Positions 7,218 through 14,272 of a DNA stretch of 18,064 nucleotides are shown here, piece after piece; position 1 is the first letter of the stretch; every line of letters starts with the position of its first letter. Under the pieces are notes generated by a model, which worked only from the letters and a program-made list of their open reading frames with translations, searched no databases and was not told where the DNA came from. Both the position numbers and the translations under genes were made by a program. The DNA comes from an uncultured Paracoccaceae bacterium (GTDB taxonomy: Bacteria; Pseudomonadota; Alphaproteobacteria; Rhodobacterales; Rhodobacteraceae): the NCBI GenBank assembly GCA_938038825.1, contig CALHST010000288.1, positions 1-18,064 of the forward strand, in the 5' to 3' direction.

Positions 7218-7312
7218 GAGGATATCCTCCACTAGAAGCGATTCCAAGTCATGGGTCTTCCACCATGGACAGACCCGGCATAGTGCCCGGAACCCATCCT
7301 TGGCATCCCGAA
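7218..7312 (-). promoter_or_regulatory. ROSE-like RNA thermometer in the 5' UTR of hsp20
   Basis: The leader of about 95 nt folds into hairpins read leftward. One uses 7275-7290 (CCGG arms). A second uses 7253-7276, with GGGTCT against AGACCC and an inner TCCA/TGGA stem. The last masks the ribosome-binding site: AUCGCUUC (7235-7242) pairs with GGAGGAU (7224-7230) around the loop UAGU, leaving one G unpaired within UCGCU. That is the UYGCU signature and bulged G described for ROSE elements of alpha- and gammaproteobacterial small heat-shock genes. Heat would melt the stem and allow translation. The fold was worked out by hand, without energy calculation. Confidence 0.75.
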
Positions 7313-7320
7313 CTTACCTG

Positions 7321-7348
7321 ATGTGGGAACGCTTTTTTGTGGTTTCAA
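7321..7348 (-). promoter_or_regulatory. Heat-shock (RpoH, sigma-32 type) promoter of hsp20
   Basis: Read leftward, a -35 of GTTGAAA (TTGAAA at 7343-7348) is followed, after 15 bases, by a -10 of CCCACAT (7321-7327). This is close to the sigma-32 consensus CTTGAA and CCCCATnT with normal spacing. The predicted transcript start near 7313 gives a leader of about 95 nt, a length typical of ROSE leaders. Confidence 0.65.
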
Positions 7349-7371
7349 CCCCTATCGAACGGTCTTGTCAT

Positions 7372-8181
7372 TCAGTTCGCTTTTACGAACTTCGCACCTG
7401 TGGACCCGCTTTGTCCCACTCCGATCCGCCGGATCTTGGCCAATGCCCCGGTGCTTTGCGATCTCAATTGCCGTTTGAGGTCGTCAACCAAAGGCGGCAA
7501 ATGCGGCCCCAAGGCCACGCGATCCCCATTCGTCGCTTTGGCCCCGCCCGAAATCACAGATAAGATGCGCCCCCGCCCATTTAGGTGGGAAAACACCGGC
7601 GCCCCGGAAGATCCGAACGTCACATCACAATCAAAGACCAACATATCGCCCTGACGTTCATCAAAACCACATTGCTTTTGACGTGACTGCTTTTCTGAAC
7701 GCCCCTGCCCATAGGACACAACGCTGACAGGTCCCGGCGACACACGCTCGCCGTGCAGCACAAACGGGTTTACCTCGGTGGACAAAATCGGAGAAGACAA
7801 TTCCAATAACGCCAGATCATGCGCGACGTTATTGTTCGTTAACGGCTCTTTCGCGTTATAACCGGGATGCGCCACGAATTTTTGGATTGTTCGGGTCGCA
7901 GCGGACTTGCCATGGCGGTAACCCGCGCGGAACGTGATCGTTTCACCTGTGCGCAAGGCCCCGGATGCGTTATAAACGCAATGGGCCGCCGACAGGACGA
8001 GACTGGGCGCGATCAACGTCGCGGTGCAATACGCGCCGTTCAGATCCAAACGCCCCACAGCTTCCCAGCCGCGCGCTTCGTAATCTTTGTCCAAAGATTT
8101 CAGATCGCTGTTTTCCTGTCCGGCCACAGCTGTTGCGGCGCCGACCAGCAGCGCCAATGATGCACATAGGACTTTTTTCAT
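7372..8181 (-). CDS. Secreted trypsin-like serine protease (second of tandem pair)
   Basis: S1-family (chymotrypsin-fold) peptidase, 269 residues. It has a signal peptide at about 1-20 (MKKVLCASLALLVGAATAVA), so it is exported to the periplasm or outside. The triad is complete: His67 (LSAAHC), Asp122 (HDLALLEL) and Ser192 (FGSSGAP). Cys52/Cys68 and Cys171/Cys185 are placed like the two core disulphides of the fold. The residue before the catalytic Ser is Ser, not the Asp of GDSGGP, so the classical trypsinogen activation salt bridge cannot form. Asp186, six before Ser192, is at the trypsin S1-pocket position. Its ATG overlaps the upstream protease stop (ATGA at 8178-8181), so the two are translationally coupled. 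It ends in TGAKFVKAN, a tail shared with its neighbour. Confidence 0.88.
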   Translation of the reverse strand: MKKVLCASLALLVGAATAVAGQENSDLKSLDKDYEARGWEAVGRLDLNGAYCTATLIAPSLVLSAAHCVYNASGALRTGETITFRAGYRHGKSAATRTIQKFVAHPGYNAKEPLTNNNVAHDLALLELSSPILSTEVNPFVLHGERVSPGPVSVVSYGQGRSEKQSRQKQCGFDERQGDMLVFDCDVTFGSSGAPVFSHLNGRGRILSVISGGAKATNGDRVALGPHLPPLVDDLKRQLRSQSTGALAKIRRIGVGQSGSTGAKFVKAN

Positions 8182-8993
8182 GGCTTAATAAATTTCGCTC
8201 CGGTGTCATGACGCCCGCCAGTGACAGAAACACGTCGTTCCGCCTGGTTGGGCTCCACCCGATAGCCCTTGCCCGCCACCAATTCCGCCTTGAGAACTTC
8301 CAAAGGCGCAATCAGCGCGGTTCCTAATGATACATTGCGCCCTTCTGACTCTGCCTTGGCAGACACGACAGACACGATCTGTGCCCGCCCGTCATCAAAG
8401 ATGAAAATGGGCGCACCAGAACTGCCAAAATCGACCGTGCAAGACGTTACAAGAACCCCTTCCTGACGTGACAGCACTTCGCAGACTTCTTGCAAGCTCG
8501 GCGCTTCGGAGCGATCTTTCGCATAAGACACTACACCCACATGATCCCCCGCTCTGGGCCTTTGTGCAGTCGAAAATGGAAGAATGTTGCCGTCGCGGAT
8601 AGGGCGGTGCAGTTCCAGCAATGCCAAGTCATTGCGCACCCGCTCCGAACTGACGTCTTCGGACACATCATAGTCTGGATGCACCACGGCTCGGCGGACA
8701 TTGCGATAAGCAGAGGCACGTCCATTGCGCCAACCCGCCAGAAATTCAACTTTTGTATGATTGATGCGCGCGCCTGTGGTCTTGTCGAACAAACAATGTG
8801 CAGCCGTCAGAACCAGATCAGGCGCAACCAGCGCGCCTGTGCAGAACCCTGTTCCACCCAAGTCCAACCGCCCAACGGCATCCCATTCGCGACCCTGCTG
8901 GGACGTCTCCAACCGCTTTAATCGTGCGTCTTTTGCAAACGCTGCAGTCGTTAAAACGACAATCATTAGTGACAGTGACATCCATCGACGCAC
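8178..8993 (-). CDS. Secreted trypsin-like serine protease (first of tandem pair)
   Basis: Paralogue of the gene after it, 271 residues, with His66 (LTAAHC), Asp122 (NDLALLEL) and Ser192 (FGSSGAP) at nearly identical positions and the same cysteine pairs. The start is GTG 8993 because GGAGAG lies 7 bases upstream; this gives MRRWMSLSLMIVVLTTAAFA, a standard signal peptide. The TTG at 9008 would put that site inside the gene. Shared blocks with the neighbour include AVGRLDL, the SSGAP loop and the tail TGAKF[VI]K. Six residues before Ser192 this copy has Thr, where the other has Asp, so cleavage specificity may differ. As in the neighbour, the loss of Asp before Ser argues against zymogen-type activation. 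A heat-shock-like promoter lies upstream. Confidence 0.88.
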   Translation of the reverse strand: MRRWMSLSLMIVVLTTAAFAKDARLKRLETSQQGREWDAVGRLDLGGTGFCTGALVAPDLVLTAAHCLFDKTTGARINHTKVEFLAGWRNGRASAYRNVRRAVVHPDYDVSEDVSSERVRNDLALLELHRPIRDGNILPFSTAQRPRAGDHVGVVSYAKDRSEAPSLQEVCEVLSRQEGVLVTSCTVDFGSSGAPIFIFDDGRAQIVSVVSAKAESEGRNVSLGTALIAPLEVLKAELVAGKGYRVEPNQAERRVSVTGGRHDTGAKFIKP

Positions 8994-9043
8994 GGCAATA
9001 CTCTCCAAACCTTGCGGATTGATAGTCTCAGGTTAAGGCAAAA

Positions 9044-9066
9044 ATGGGGCAGAGAACCGGGTTCAA
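9044..9066 (-). promoter_or_regulatory. Possible sigma-32-like promoter of the protease pair
   Basis: Read leftward: GTTGAA (TTGAA at 9062-9066, overlapping the glcF stop codon), 12 bases, then CCCCATTTT (CCCCAT at 9044-9049). The -10 matches the sigma-32 consensus CCCCATnT exactly, but the spacer is one base shorter than the usual minimum of 13. The predicted leader is about 40 nt. Confidence 0.35.
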
Positions 9067-10385
9067 CGCAATATTGGCACGGAATTGGCACTGCTTCTTC
9101 CCGCCAAAATTGCATTTGGCTTTGGCCCACCAGTTGCCCAATCCAAAAGTTCCACAGTGTGCATAATCGGAATCTCGGTTGCAGACCCGATCTGCATCAT
9201 GCATCCGATGTTTCCTGCCGCAATAACGTCAGGCGATTTGGCTTCAAGGCTGCGCACTTTGCGGTCTTTCAGCTTCGCAGAAATCTCGGGCTGCATCAGG
9301 TTGTACGTGCCCGCAGATCCGCAGCACAAATGACTGTCTGCAGGCTCAACAATTGTGAACCCCGCCCTTTTCAGCAAATCCTTGGGGAATGTCTTGATTT
9401 GTTGCCCATGCTGCAACGAGCACGCCGCATGATAGGCAACGACCATCTCTTGGTCTTGTCCTTCGGGCAGATCTAGGTGCATCAACAATTCGCTGATATC
9501 CATTGCTTTTTCAGACACGCGTGCGGCGTCCTGCGCCAACGCATCGTTGCGGAACATATGGCCATAGTCTTTGACTGTCGTGCCACACCCAGACGTGTTG
9601 ATGACAATCGCATCCAACCCTTGCCCGTCCATCTCAGCAGTCCATGCTTTGATGTTTTTGGCGGCTGCCGCGTGGCTGTCCGATGATTTTCCCATGTGAT
9701 GGGTCAAGGCCCCACAACACCCCGCGCCCTGGGCAACAACAACTTCGCATCCAAACCGTGTGAGCAAGCGAATAGTGGCGTCATTGATATCCGTATTCAG
9801 CGCCTTTTGCGCACAGCCCGTCATCAGTGCCACACGTTTCTTACGGGGTACCTCGGGCGCAAAACTTTGCGGGTCATCATTGCGGCTGACCGGAGGGATT
9901 GTCTTCGGGGCCATCGCCAGCATCGCACGCAAGCGCGCATCCGGGATCAACGGCGCAAAGGGGCGTCCGATTTTGGCCAGCAGAAGCGCCACACGAAATC
10001 GCATGGGATAAGGCAATATCTGCGCCAACACCCACCGCAAAAGACGCTCTCCCATTGGGCGTTTATAGCGCTCTTCAATATATTCGCGGGCATGATCCAC
10101 CAAATGCATATAGTGGACCCCCGATGGGCACGTCGTCATACACGCCAGACAACTCAGGCACCGATCCACATGTTTGACAGTTTTCGCATCCGGGTCCCGG
10201 TCATTTTCCAGCATGTCCTTGATCAGGTAAATGCGGCCACGCGGACTGTCGAGTTCGTCTCCCAAAACTTGATAGGTGGGGCACGTGGCCGTGCAGAACC
10301 CGCAATGCACGCAATTGCGCAGGATCTCATTAGATCGCTGGATAGCGGGCTGCGTCAGCTGTTCTTCAGAAAATTTCGTTTGCAT
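9063..10385 (-). CDS. glcF: Glycolate oxidase iron-sulfur subunit
   Basis: Electron-transfer subunit of membrane-associated glycolate oxidase (GlcDEF), which oxidises glycolate to glyoxylate and passes electrons to the respiratory chain. The 440-residue protein has two ferredoxin-type 4Fe-4S motifs, Cys25-28-31-35 (CVHCGFCTATCPTY) and Cys76-79-82-86 (CLSCLACMTTCPSG). Two cysteine-rich CCG domains follow: CGAL after GAGC in the middle, and HLCCGSAGTYN near the C-terminus. Both motifs are complete. Start ATG 10385 has AAGG about 8 bases upstream. It is the last gene of glcD-glcE-glcF, 9 bases after glcE. Its stop region overlaps the -35 of a possible promoter for the protease genes. Confidence 0.95.
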   Translation of the reverse strand: MQTKFSEEQLTQPAIQRSNEILRNCVHCGFCTATCPTYQVLGDELDSPRGRIYLIKDMLENDRDPDAKTVKHVDRCLSCLACMTTCPSGVHYMHLVDHAREYIEERYKRPMGERLLRWVLAQILPYPMRFRVALLLAKIGRPFAPLIPDARLRAMLAMAPKTIPPVSRNDDPQSFAPEVPRKKRVALMTGCAQKALNTDINDATIRLLTRFGCEVVVAQGAGCCGALTHHMGKSSDSHAAAAKNIKAWTAEMDGQGLDAIVINTSGCGTTVKDYGHMFRNDALAQDAARVSEKAMDISELLMHLDLPEGQDQEMVVAYHAACSLQHGQQIKTFPKDLLKRAGFTIVEPADSHLCCGSAGTYNLMQPEISAKLKDRKVRSLEAKSPDVIAAGNIGCMMQIGSATEIPIMHTVELLDWATGGPKPNAILAGRSSANSVPILR

Positions 10386-10394
10386 GATGTTGCC

Positions 10395-11504
10395 TTACGC
10401 TGCCAACAGGCGGTCAATGCCCACATTTAGGATTCCGCGTGGATCAAATTTCTTTCGCACGCCAGCCGTTAACGCAGCCACAGCGGCCACTTCCGGCTGG
10501 AACACTCCCAGACGCGCCTTTGTGTCTGCTGATGCACGTATCAGCGTGGCATGCCCCTCTATGCCCGCCAGTTTGGCACGCAGGTCAGTTCCTTCTGACG
10601 TTCGCACCCAAACAAGACCACCCGACCAATCCAGCAGCGCCCCGTCAGCCTCTGCCGCTGTCACAACGGCAGGGCCATCTGTTGGCTTGACAGACACCCG
10701 CCAAACATCCCCTGCAGCATTATGAAACGGCGCAACGTCGCGGATATCTTGCCAGATCGCCTCGCCATCTTTTGCCTGCACAGCATCACGTTTGATATGA
10801 CGCCTCAGCGCCTCTGCACGATACGCAACTGAACCTGTAAATCCTTCAACGCGCAGCGCCACATGCCCCGCCGCCGGATCATAGGCCGCCCCGCTCACAT
10901 CAAAGGCCGAGGCCATAGCCTGTGTCATGACCCCCACCGCATCGGTTGCATCTGCCGCGTCAATGAAAAGCGTCGCAGATGTCTCGGGGATCGGCAGCAC
11001 CTTAAGGCTGACTTCCGTCAACACACCCAAGCGCCCCCAGGACCCACTGAAAAGCTTCACAAGATCATACCCGGTCACGTTTTTCATAACACGCCCGCCA
11101 TTTTTCACAATGGCACCTGTCCCATCGACAAAGCGAACGCCTAACGCAAAGTCACGCGCAGCCCCCACCTGAATGCGCCTTGGCCCTGAAATATTGGCTG
11201 CAACAACCCCGCCAATCGTCGGATTGCCTGCACTGCCAAGGATCCCACGATGATCCATCGGTTCAAACGCCAAACGTTGCCCCTGCTCCGCCAGCACGGC
11301 TTCGATCTCGGCAACTGGCGTGCCCGCGCGCGCAACAAGCGTCAAGGCCCCCGGCTCGTACAGCGTGACGCCCTTCAGCCCCGCAATAGACAACGTCTTT
11401 CCATCACAGGCAACACCGCGGGTGCCACCACCTTGAATCGCCATAGGGCCCTTGGCATCCCGAATGGCCTCAGCGACCTGTTCTTCCGTCTCAGGAGTCA
11501 TCAT
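10395..11504 (-). CDS. glcE: Glycolate oxidase FAD-binding subunit
   Basis: Second flavin-type subunit of GlcDEF. The 369-residue product has a PCMH-type FAD-binding fold: IQGGGTRG near residue 25, FEPMDHRGILGSAGNPTIGG, and GRVMKNVTGYDLVKLFSGSWGRLGVLTEVSLKV split over two conserved blocks at about 135-170. The C-terminus has KFDPRGILNVG. Length is close to E. coli GlcE (about 350). Start ATG 11504 follows GAGG 11 bases upstream; this site lies inside hairpin repeat copy C, so the repeat supplies the ribosome-binding site. A second ATG immediately follows. The gene is co-oriented with glcD (47-base gap) and glcF (9-base gap). Confidence 0.93.
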   Translation of the reverse strand: MMTPETEEQVAEAIRDAKGPMAIQGGGTRGVACDGKTLSIAGLKGVTLYEPGALTLVARAGTPVAEIEAVLAEQGQRLAFEPMDHRGILGSAGNPTIGGVVAANISGPRRIQVGAARDFALGVRFVDGTGAIVKNGGRVMKNVTGYDLVKLFSGSWGRLGVLTEVSLKVLPIPETSATLFIDAADATDAVGVMTQAMASAFDVSGAAYDPAAGHVALRVEGFTGSVAYRAEALRRHIKRDAVQAKDGEAIWQDIRDVAPFHNAAGDVWRVSVKPTDGPAVVTAAEADGALLDWSGGLVWVRTSEGTDLRAKLAGIEGHATLIRASADTKARLGVFQPEVAAVAALTAGVRKKFDPRGILNVGIDRLLAA

Positions 11505-11550
11505 TTTCTTTTTGCCTCAAATATCCCGGGGGCTTGGGGGCTGGCCCCCA
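11505..11550 (+). repeat. Dispersed hairpin repeat, copy C (variant, between glcD and glcE)
   Basis: Shares the head (TTTCTTTT, then CTCAAATA, then CGGGGG) and the terminal G-run hairpin (GGGGGC-TG-GCCCCC, 11536-11549) with the other two copies, but lacks the middle small hairpin. Here it sits inside the leftward glc operon, in the opposite orientation to transcription, and contributes the GAGG ribosome-binding site of glcE. It could moderate glcE expression relative to glcD. Confidence 0.55.
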
Positions 11551-11551
11551 A

Positions 11552-12991
11552 TTACTCTGCCGCTATGCGACGCGGATCGCTGACTGCCAAAGGAAACACT
11601 TTGGCCGGGTTCAACAACCAACCCGGATCAAACACGTCTTTAACGGCCATCTGTGCCTCTAAATCTGCCGGCGCATATTGATGGGTCATCAAATCGCGCT
11701 TTTCGATGCCAACGCCATGTTCCCCCGTCAGACAGCCGCCGACCTCCACGCAAAGCTTCAGAACTTCTGCTCCGAACTCTTCGCAAATCTCCAAGTCACC
11801 CGGCTTATTCGCGTCATAACAAATCAGCGGATGCATGTTGCCGTCACCGGCATGAAAGACATTCCCCACAGCCAATCCATAATGCTTGGACATCTCTTCA
11901 ATCCGCCGCAACACATAGGGCAGCTCGCTCACAGGAATGGTGCCGTCCAAACACATGTAATCGTTGATCCGTCCAATTGCTGAAAACGCGGCTTTGCGCC
12001 CCGCCCAAATCCGCCCTGCTTGCTCTGCACTTTCCGCTTCTTGCACCGCGACCGGATCATGTTTGGCGGCAATCTCTTTGATCAACCCAAGCTGATGGTC
12101 GATTTCAGGATCTGCCCCTTCCACCTCTACAATCAACAATGCCTCGCACATCGGATATCCCGCACCCGCAAAATCTTCGCAGACTTCGATCAACATGCGG
12201 TCCATGAACTCTATGGCGACAGGTAATACACCCGCTTTGATGATGTCCGCCACACACGCCCCTGCCACTTCCGCAGAGCCAAACCCCATAAGAACCGGGC
12301 GCGCGCCTTCCGGTTTGTGCAATATCCGCAATGTGGCTTCAGTCACCACGCCAAGCTGGCCTTCAGATCCGCAGATCACACCCAACAAATCCAAACCCGC
12401 GGCATCCAGGTGCGCGCCGCCGATTTCGACAATAGTCCCATCCATCTGAACCATTGTGACGCCCATCAAATTATTCGTCGTCACACCGTATTTCAAACAA
12501 TGGGCCCCCCCGGAATTCATCGCCACGTTGCCTGCAATGGCACAAGCAAGCTGGGACGACGGATCAGGCGCATAAAAAAACCCATCGGCCTCAACGGCCC
12601 CTGTGACACTCAAATTGGTACGTCCCGATTGCACCCGAATGATCCGGTTTGCATAATCAGTCTCGATCACGTCATTCATGCGCGCCACGCCAAGGATGAC
12701 ACAGTCCGCCGTCGGCAAAGCCCCCCCTGCCAAAGATGTTCCCGAACCGCGCGGCACCACGGGCACGCCTTCTTCGTGACAAATCCGCAAGATGTTTGCC
12801 ACCTCTTGCGTCGAACTTGGCAAAACCGCCACCATCGGAGGACACCGATACGCCGTCAGCGCGTCACACTCGTACGCACGGGTTTCTGCCTCGTCAAAAA
12901 TGACCGCATCAACCGGCAAAACCGCTTGCAACCGTTCAACAACCCGCCCTTTTCGCAACAGGATCTCTGGGTTCGGGATCGGCATGTCCAT
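11552..12991 (-). CDS. glcD: Glycolate oxidase catalytic FAD subunit
   Basis: Catalytic flavoprotein of GlcDEF, oxidising glycolate (and often D-lactate) to the 2-oxo acid. The 479-residue product has the PCMH FAD-binding domain (PRGSGTSLAGGALP, then PDPSSQLACAIAGNVAMNSGG and CGSEGQLGVVTEATLRIL) and the FAD-linked oxidase C-terminal domain with HAGDGNMHP (His380) and GEHGVG, the active-site and flavin-contact blocks. Length is close to E. coli GlcD (499). The start is ATG 12991, preceded by GGAG 7 bases upstream; the reading from 13072 would cross the promoter and operator region. First gene of glcDEF, divergent from the DUF599 gene. No GlcC-type regulator gene is in the window. Confidence 0.94.
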   Translation of the reverse strand: MDMPIPNPEILLRKGRVVERLQAVLPVDAVIFDEAETRAYECDALTAYRCPPMVAVLPSSTQEVANILRICHEEGVPVVPRGSGTSLAGGALPTADCVILGVARMNDVIETDYANRIIRVQSGRTNLSVTGAVEADGFFYAPDPSSQLACAIAGNVAMNSGGAHCLKYGVTTNNLMGVTMVQMDGTIVEIGGAHLDAAGLDLLGVICGSEGQLGVVTEATLRILHKPEGARPVLMGFGSAEVAGACVADIIKAGVLPVAIEFMDRMLIEVCEDFAGAGYPMCEALLIVEVEGADPEIDHQLGLIKEIAAKHDPVAVQEAESAEQAGRIWAGRKAAFSAIGRINDYMCLDGTIPVSELPYVLRRIEEMSKHYGLAVGNVFHAGDGNMHPLICYDANKPGDLEICEEFGAEVLKLCVEVGGCLTGEHGVGIEKRDLMTHQYAPADLEAQMAVKDVFDPGWLLNPAKVFPLAVSDPRRIAAE

Positions 12992-13004
12992 GGCACTTCT
13001 CCAT

Positions 13005-13027
13005 ATTGGTAATTTTTTCTTACCAAT
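13005..13027. promoter_or_regulatory. Inverted repeat, candidate operator for glcDEF
   Basis: Perfect 8-base arms ATTGGTAA (13005-13012) and TTACCAAT (13020-13027) separated by TTTTTTC, 13 bases before the glcD start and 37 bases before the divergent DUF599 start. TTGGT...ACCAA half-sites are typical of GntR/FadR (FCD) regulators such as GlcC, LldR and PdhR, though the gap here is longer than usual. A TAAAAT -10-like hexamer for glcD (13027-13032) overlaps its upstream edge. It could also be a leader hairpin. Confidence 0.5.
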
Positions 13028-13063
13028 TTTAACCTCTGGCCGCAATGCCCCACCTTGCGCTAA

Positions 13064-13783
13064 ATGACGCATATGATTTGGTCCTCCATCCTCTCGCTTC
13101 TAAGCCCCGCAGATTTCGCCGCCCTTGCTTTATTATTTGTAGGCTGGATTGTGATGGGCTGGCATATCGAAAATCCGCCCAAATCGCGGATTTCAGTGTC
13201 TTGCCTGATGGCCGCGTTTCGGCGCGAATGGATGGTTCAGATGGTGACTCGGGAACCCCGCATTTTTGACGCGCAAATGATCGGCCATTTGCGGCAAGGC
13301 GCGGCCTTCTTTGCCTCTGCCACGATGCTCGCCATTGGCGGGGGCTTGGCATTGGTCGGCAACACCGAACCCTTACGCATGGTTGCTGCCACGTTGACTC
13401 TTGGCGACAGCCCAGCCCTGTTATGGGAAGTCAAAGTGATCTTGATCGTCTTGTTGATCTCGTCTGCCTTCTTAAAATACGTGTGGTCTCACCGGCTCTT
13501 TGGATACACGGCTGTCTTAATGTCAGCCGTACCCAATGACCTGACCCACCCGGACTGCAACGCCCGCGCAGCCCAAGCCGCAGATTTGCTGATCTTGGCT
13601 TCCCGTGGATTTACCCGCGGCATGCGCACCACTTATTTCGCCCTCGCAGCCTGTGCATGGCTCATCGGCCCCGAAGCCCTGGGGTTGGCGACCGCTGCGA
13701 CCATTGCCATGCTGTGGCGCCGGGAATTCGCATCCAATGCGCGCGCGGCGCTCCTGCGCAACCCCGCCCCCACAAAGACGTGA
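13064..13783 (+). CDS. DUF599 family integral membrane protein
   Basis: Function unknown. The 239-residue product matches the DUF599 pattern: an N-terminal hydrophobic helix (ALALLFVGWIVMGWHIE), a short soluble link with the conserved block TREPRIFDAQMIGHLRQGAAFFASATMLAIGG (residues about 62-93), a helix after LLWEVKVILI, and a C-terminal hydrophobic pair. About four membrane segments are visible. ATG 13064 is used; ATG 13073 is an in-frame alternative and neither has a good ribosome-binding site. The gene is divergent from glcD across 72 bases that contain the inverted repeat, so it may share regulation with glycolate oxidation. The next gene starts 37 bases after its stop and may be co-transcribed. 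Confidence 0.75.
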   Translation: MTHMIWSSILSLLSPADFAALALLFVGWIVMGWHIENPPKSRISVSCLMAAFRREWMVQMVTREPRIFDAQMIGHLRQGAAFFASATMLAIGGGLALVGNTEPLRMVAATLTLGDSPALLWEVKVILIVLLISSAFLKYVWSHRLFGYTAVLMSAVPNDLTHPDCNARAAQAADLLILASRGFTRGMRTTYFALAACAWLIGPEALGLATAATIAMLWRREFASNARAALLRNPAPTKT

Positions 13784-13820
13784 CTCGCCCCACTGCTCAT
13801 CAAAAGGTACCGTTTGCCCC

Positions 13821-14174
13821 ATGAAACATCTTCTTTTCCTATGTGCCCTCATCGGCACCCCGGCCCTGTCCGATTCACCCGTGATCGAAAAAGTCACAGC
13901 CTTTGGCAACAGCAACGGCTGGCGCTTTGATGTCACACTCTCGCATCCAGACACTGGATGGGACGATTACGCAGACGGATGGCGCGTTCTTGATATGGAT
14001 GGCAAGGAACTCGGACTACGCGTTTTGGCCCACCCTCATGTCAACGAACAACCCTTCACCCGTTCCCTTGGCAACGTCAAAATTCCCGAAGGCGCAACCC
14101 AGGTTCAAATCGAAGCCCGCGATCTTGTGGGGGGATGGTCCGGCAAACCCATCATCTTTGATCTGCCAAAATAA
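13821..14174 (+). CDS. Small exported hypothetical protein
   Basis: A 117-residue protein with a clear signal peptide (MKHLLFLCALIGTPALS) and a mature domain of about 100 residues that reads as a beta-rich fold (WRFDVTLSHPDTGWDDYADGW, then RVLD.DGKELG, HPHVNEQPFTRSL, and VQIEARDLVGGWSGK). I recognise the DDYADGWRV...HPHV.EQPFTRSL pattern as a conserved hypothetical seen in related alphaproteobacteria, without known function. The start is ATG 13821 because it begins the signal peptide; the frame is open further upstream (TTG-type reading from 13605) but that stretch overlaps the DUF599 gene. It probably follows DUF599 in one transcript and acts in the periplasm. Repeat copy B starts 2 bases after its stop. 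Confidence 0.75.
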   Translation: MKHLLFLCALIGTPALSDSPVIEKVTAFGNSNGWRFDVTLSHPDTGWDDYADGWRVLDMDGKELGLRVLAHPHVNEQPFTRSLGNVKIPEGATQVQIEARDLVGGWSGKPIIFDLPK

Positions 14175-14176
14175 TC

Positions 14177-14232
14177 TTTCTTTTGGTCTCAAATACCTTG
14201 GGGAATCGCCAACGGCGATGGGGCAACGCCCC
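14177..14232 (+). repeat. Dispersed hairpin repeat, copy B
   Basis: Same head as copy A (TTCTTTTGGTC, AAATACCTTGGGG), then a small hairpin ATCGCC-AAC-GGCGAT (14205-14219) and a G-run hairpin GGGGC-AAC-GCCCC (14220-14232). The small hairpin differs in sequence from copy A but is still perfectly paired, which supports selection on structure. It lies directly after the stop of the exported hypothetical gene and before the convergent rlmH end. Confidence 0.75.
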
Positions 14233-14245
14233 TAAAATATGTCGT

Positions 14246-14263
14246 GCGCGCCCTTGGGCGCGC
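14246..14263. terminator. GC-rich hairpin between convergent genes
   Basis: Perfect 8-base-pair stem GCGCGCCC/GGGCGCGC with loop TT, 10 bases past the rlmH stop in its direction of transcription. On that side it is followed by ACGACATATTTTA, only a poor U-tract, so termination may be inefficient or rho-assisted. Together with repeat copy B it fills the gap between the convergent genes. Confidence 0.4.
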
Positions 14264-14272
14264 TCCGCTTGA

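Noticed and set aside
13028..13072. Extended N-terminus of glcD starting at 13072
   Set aside because: It would run through the inverted repeat and promoter region; ATG 12991 has a good ribosome-binding site and fits the family N-terminus.
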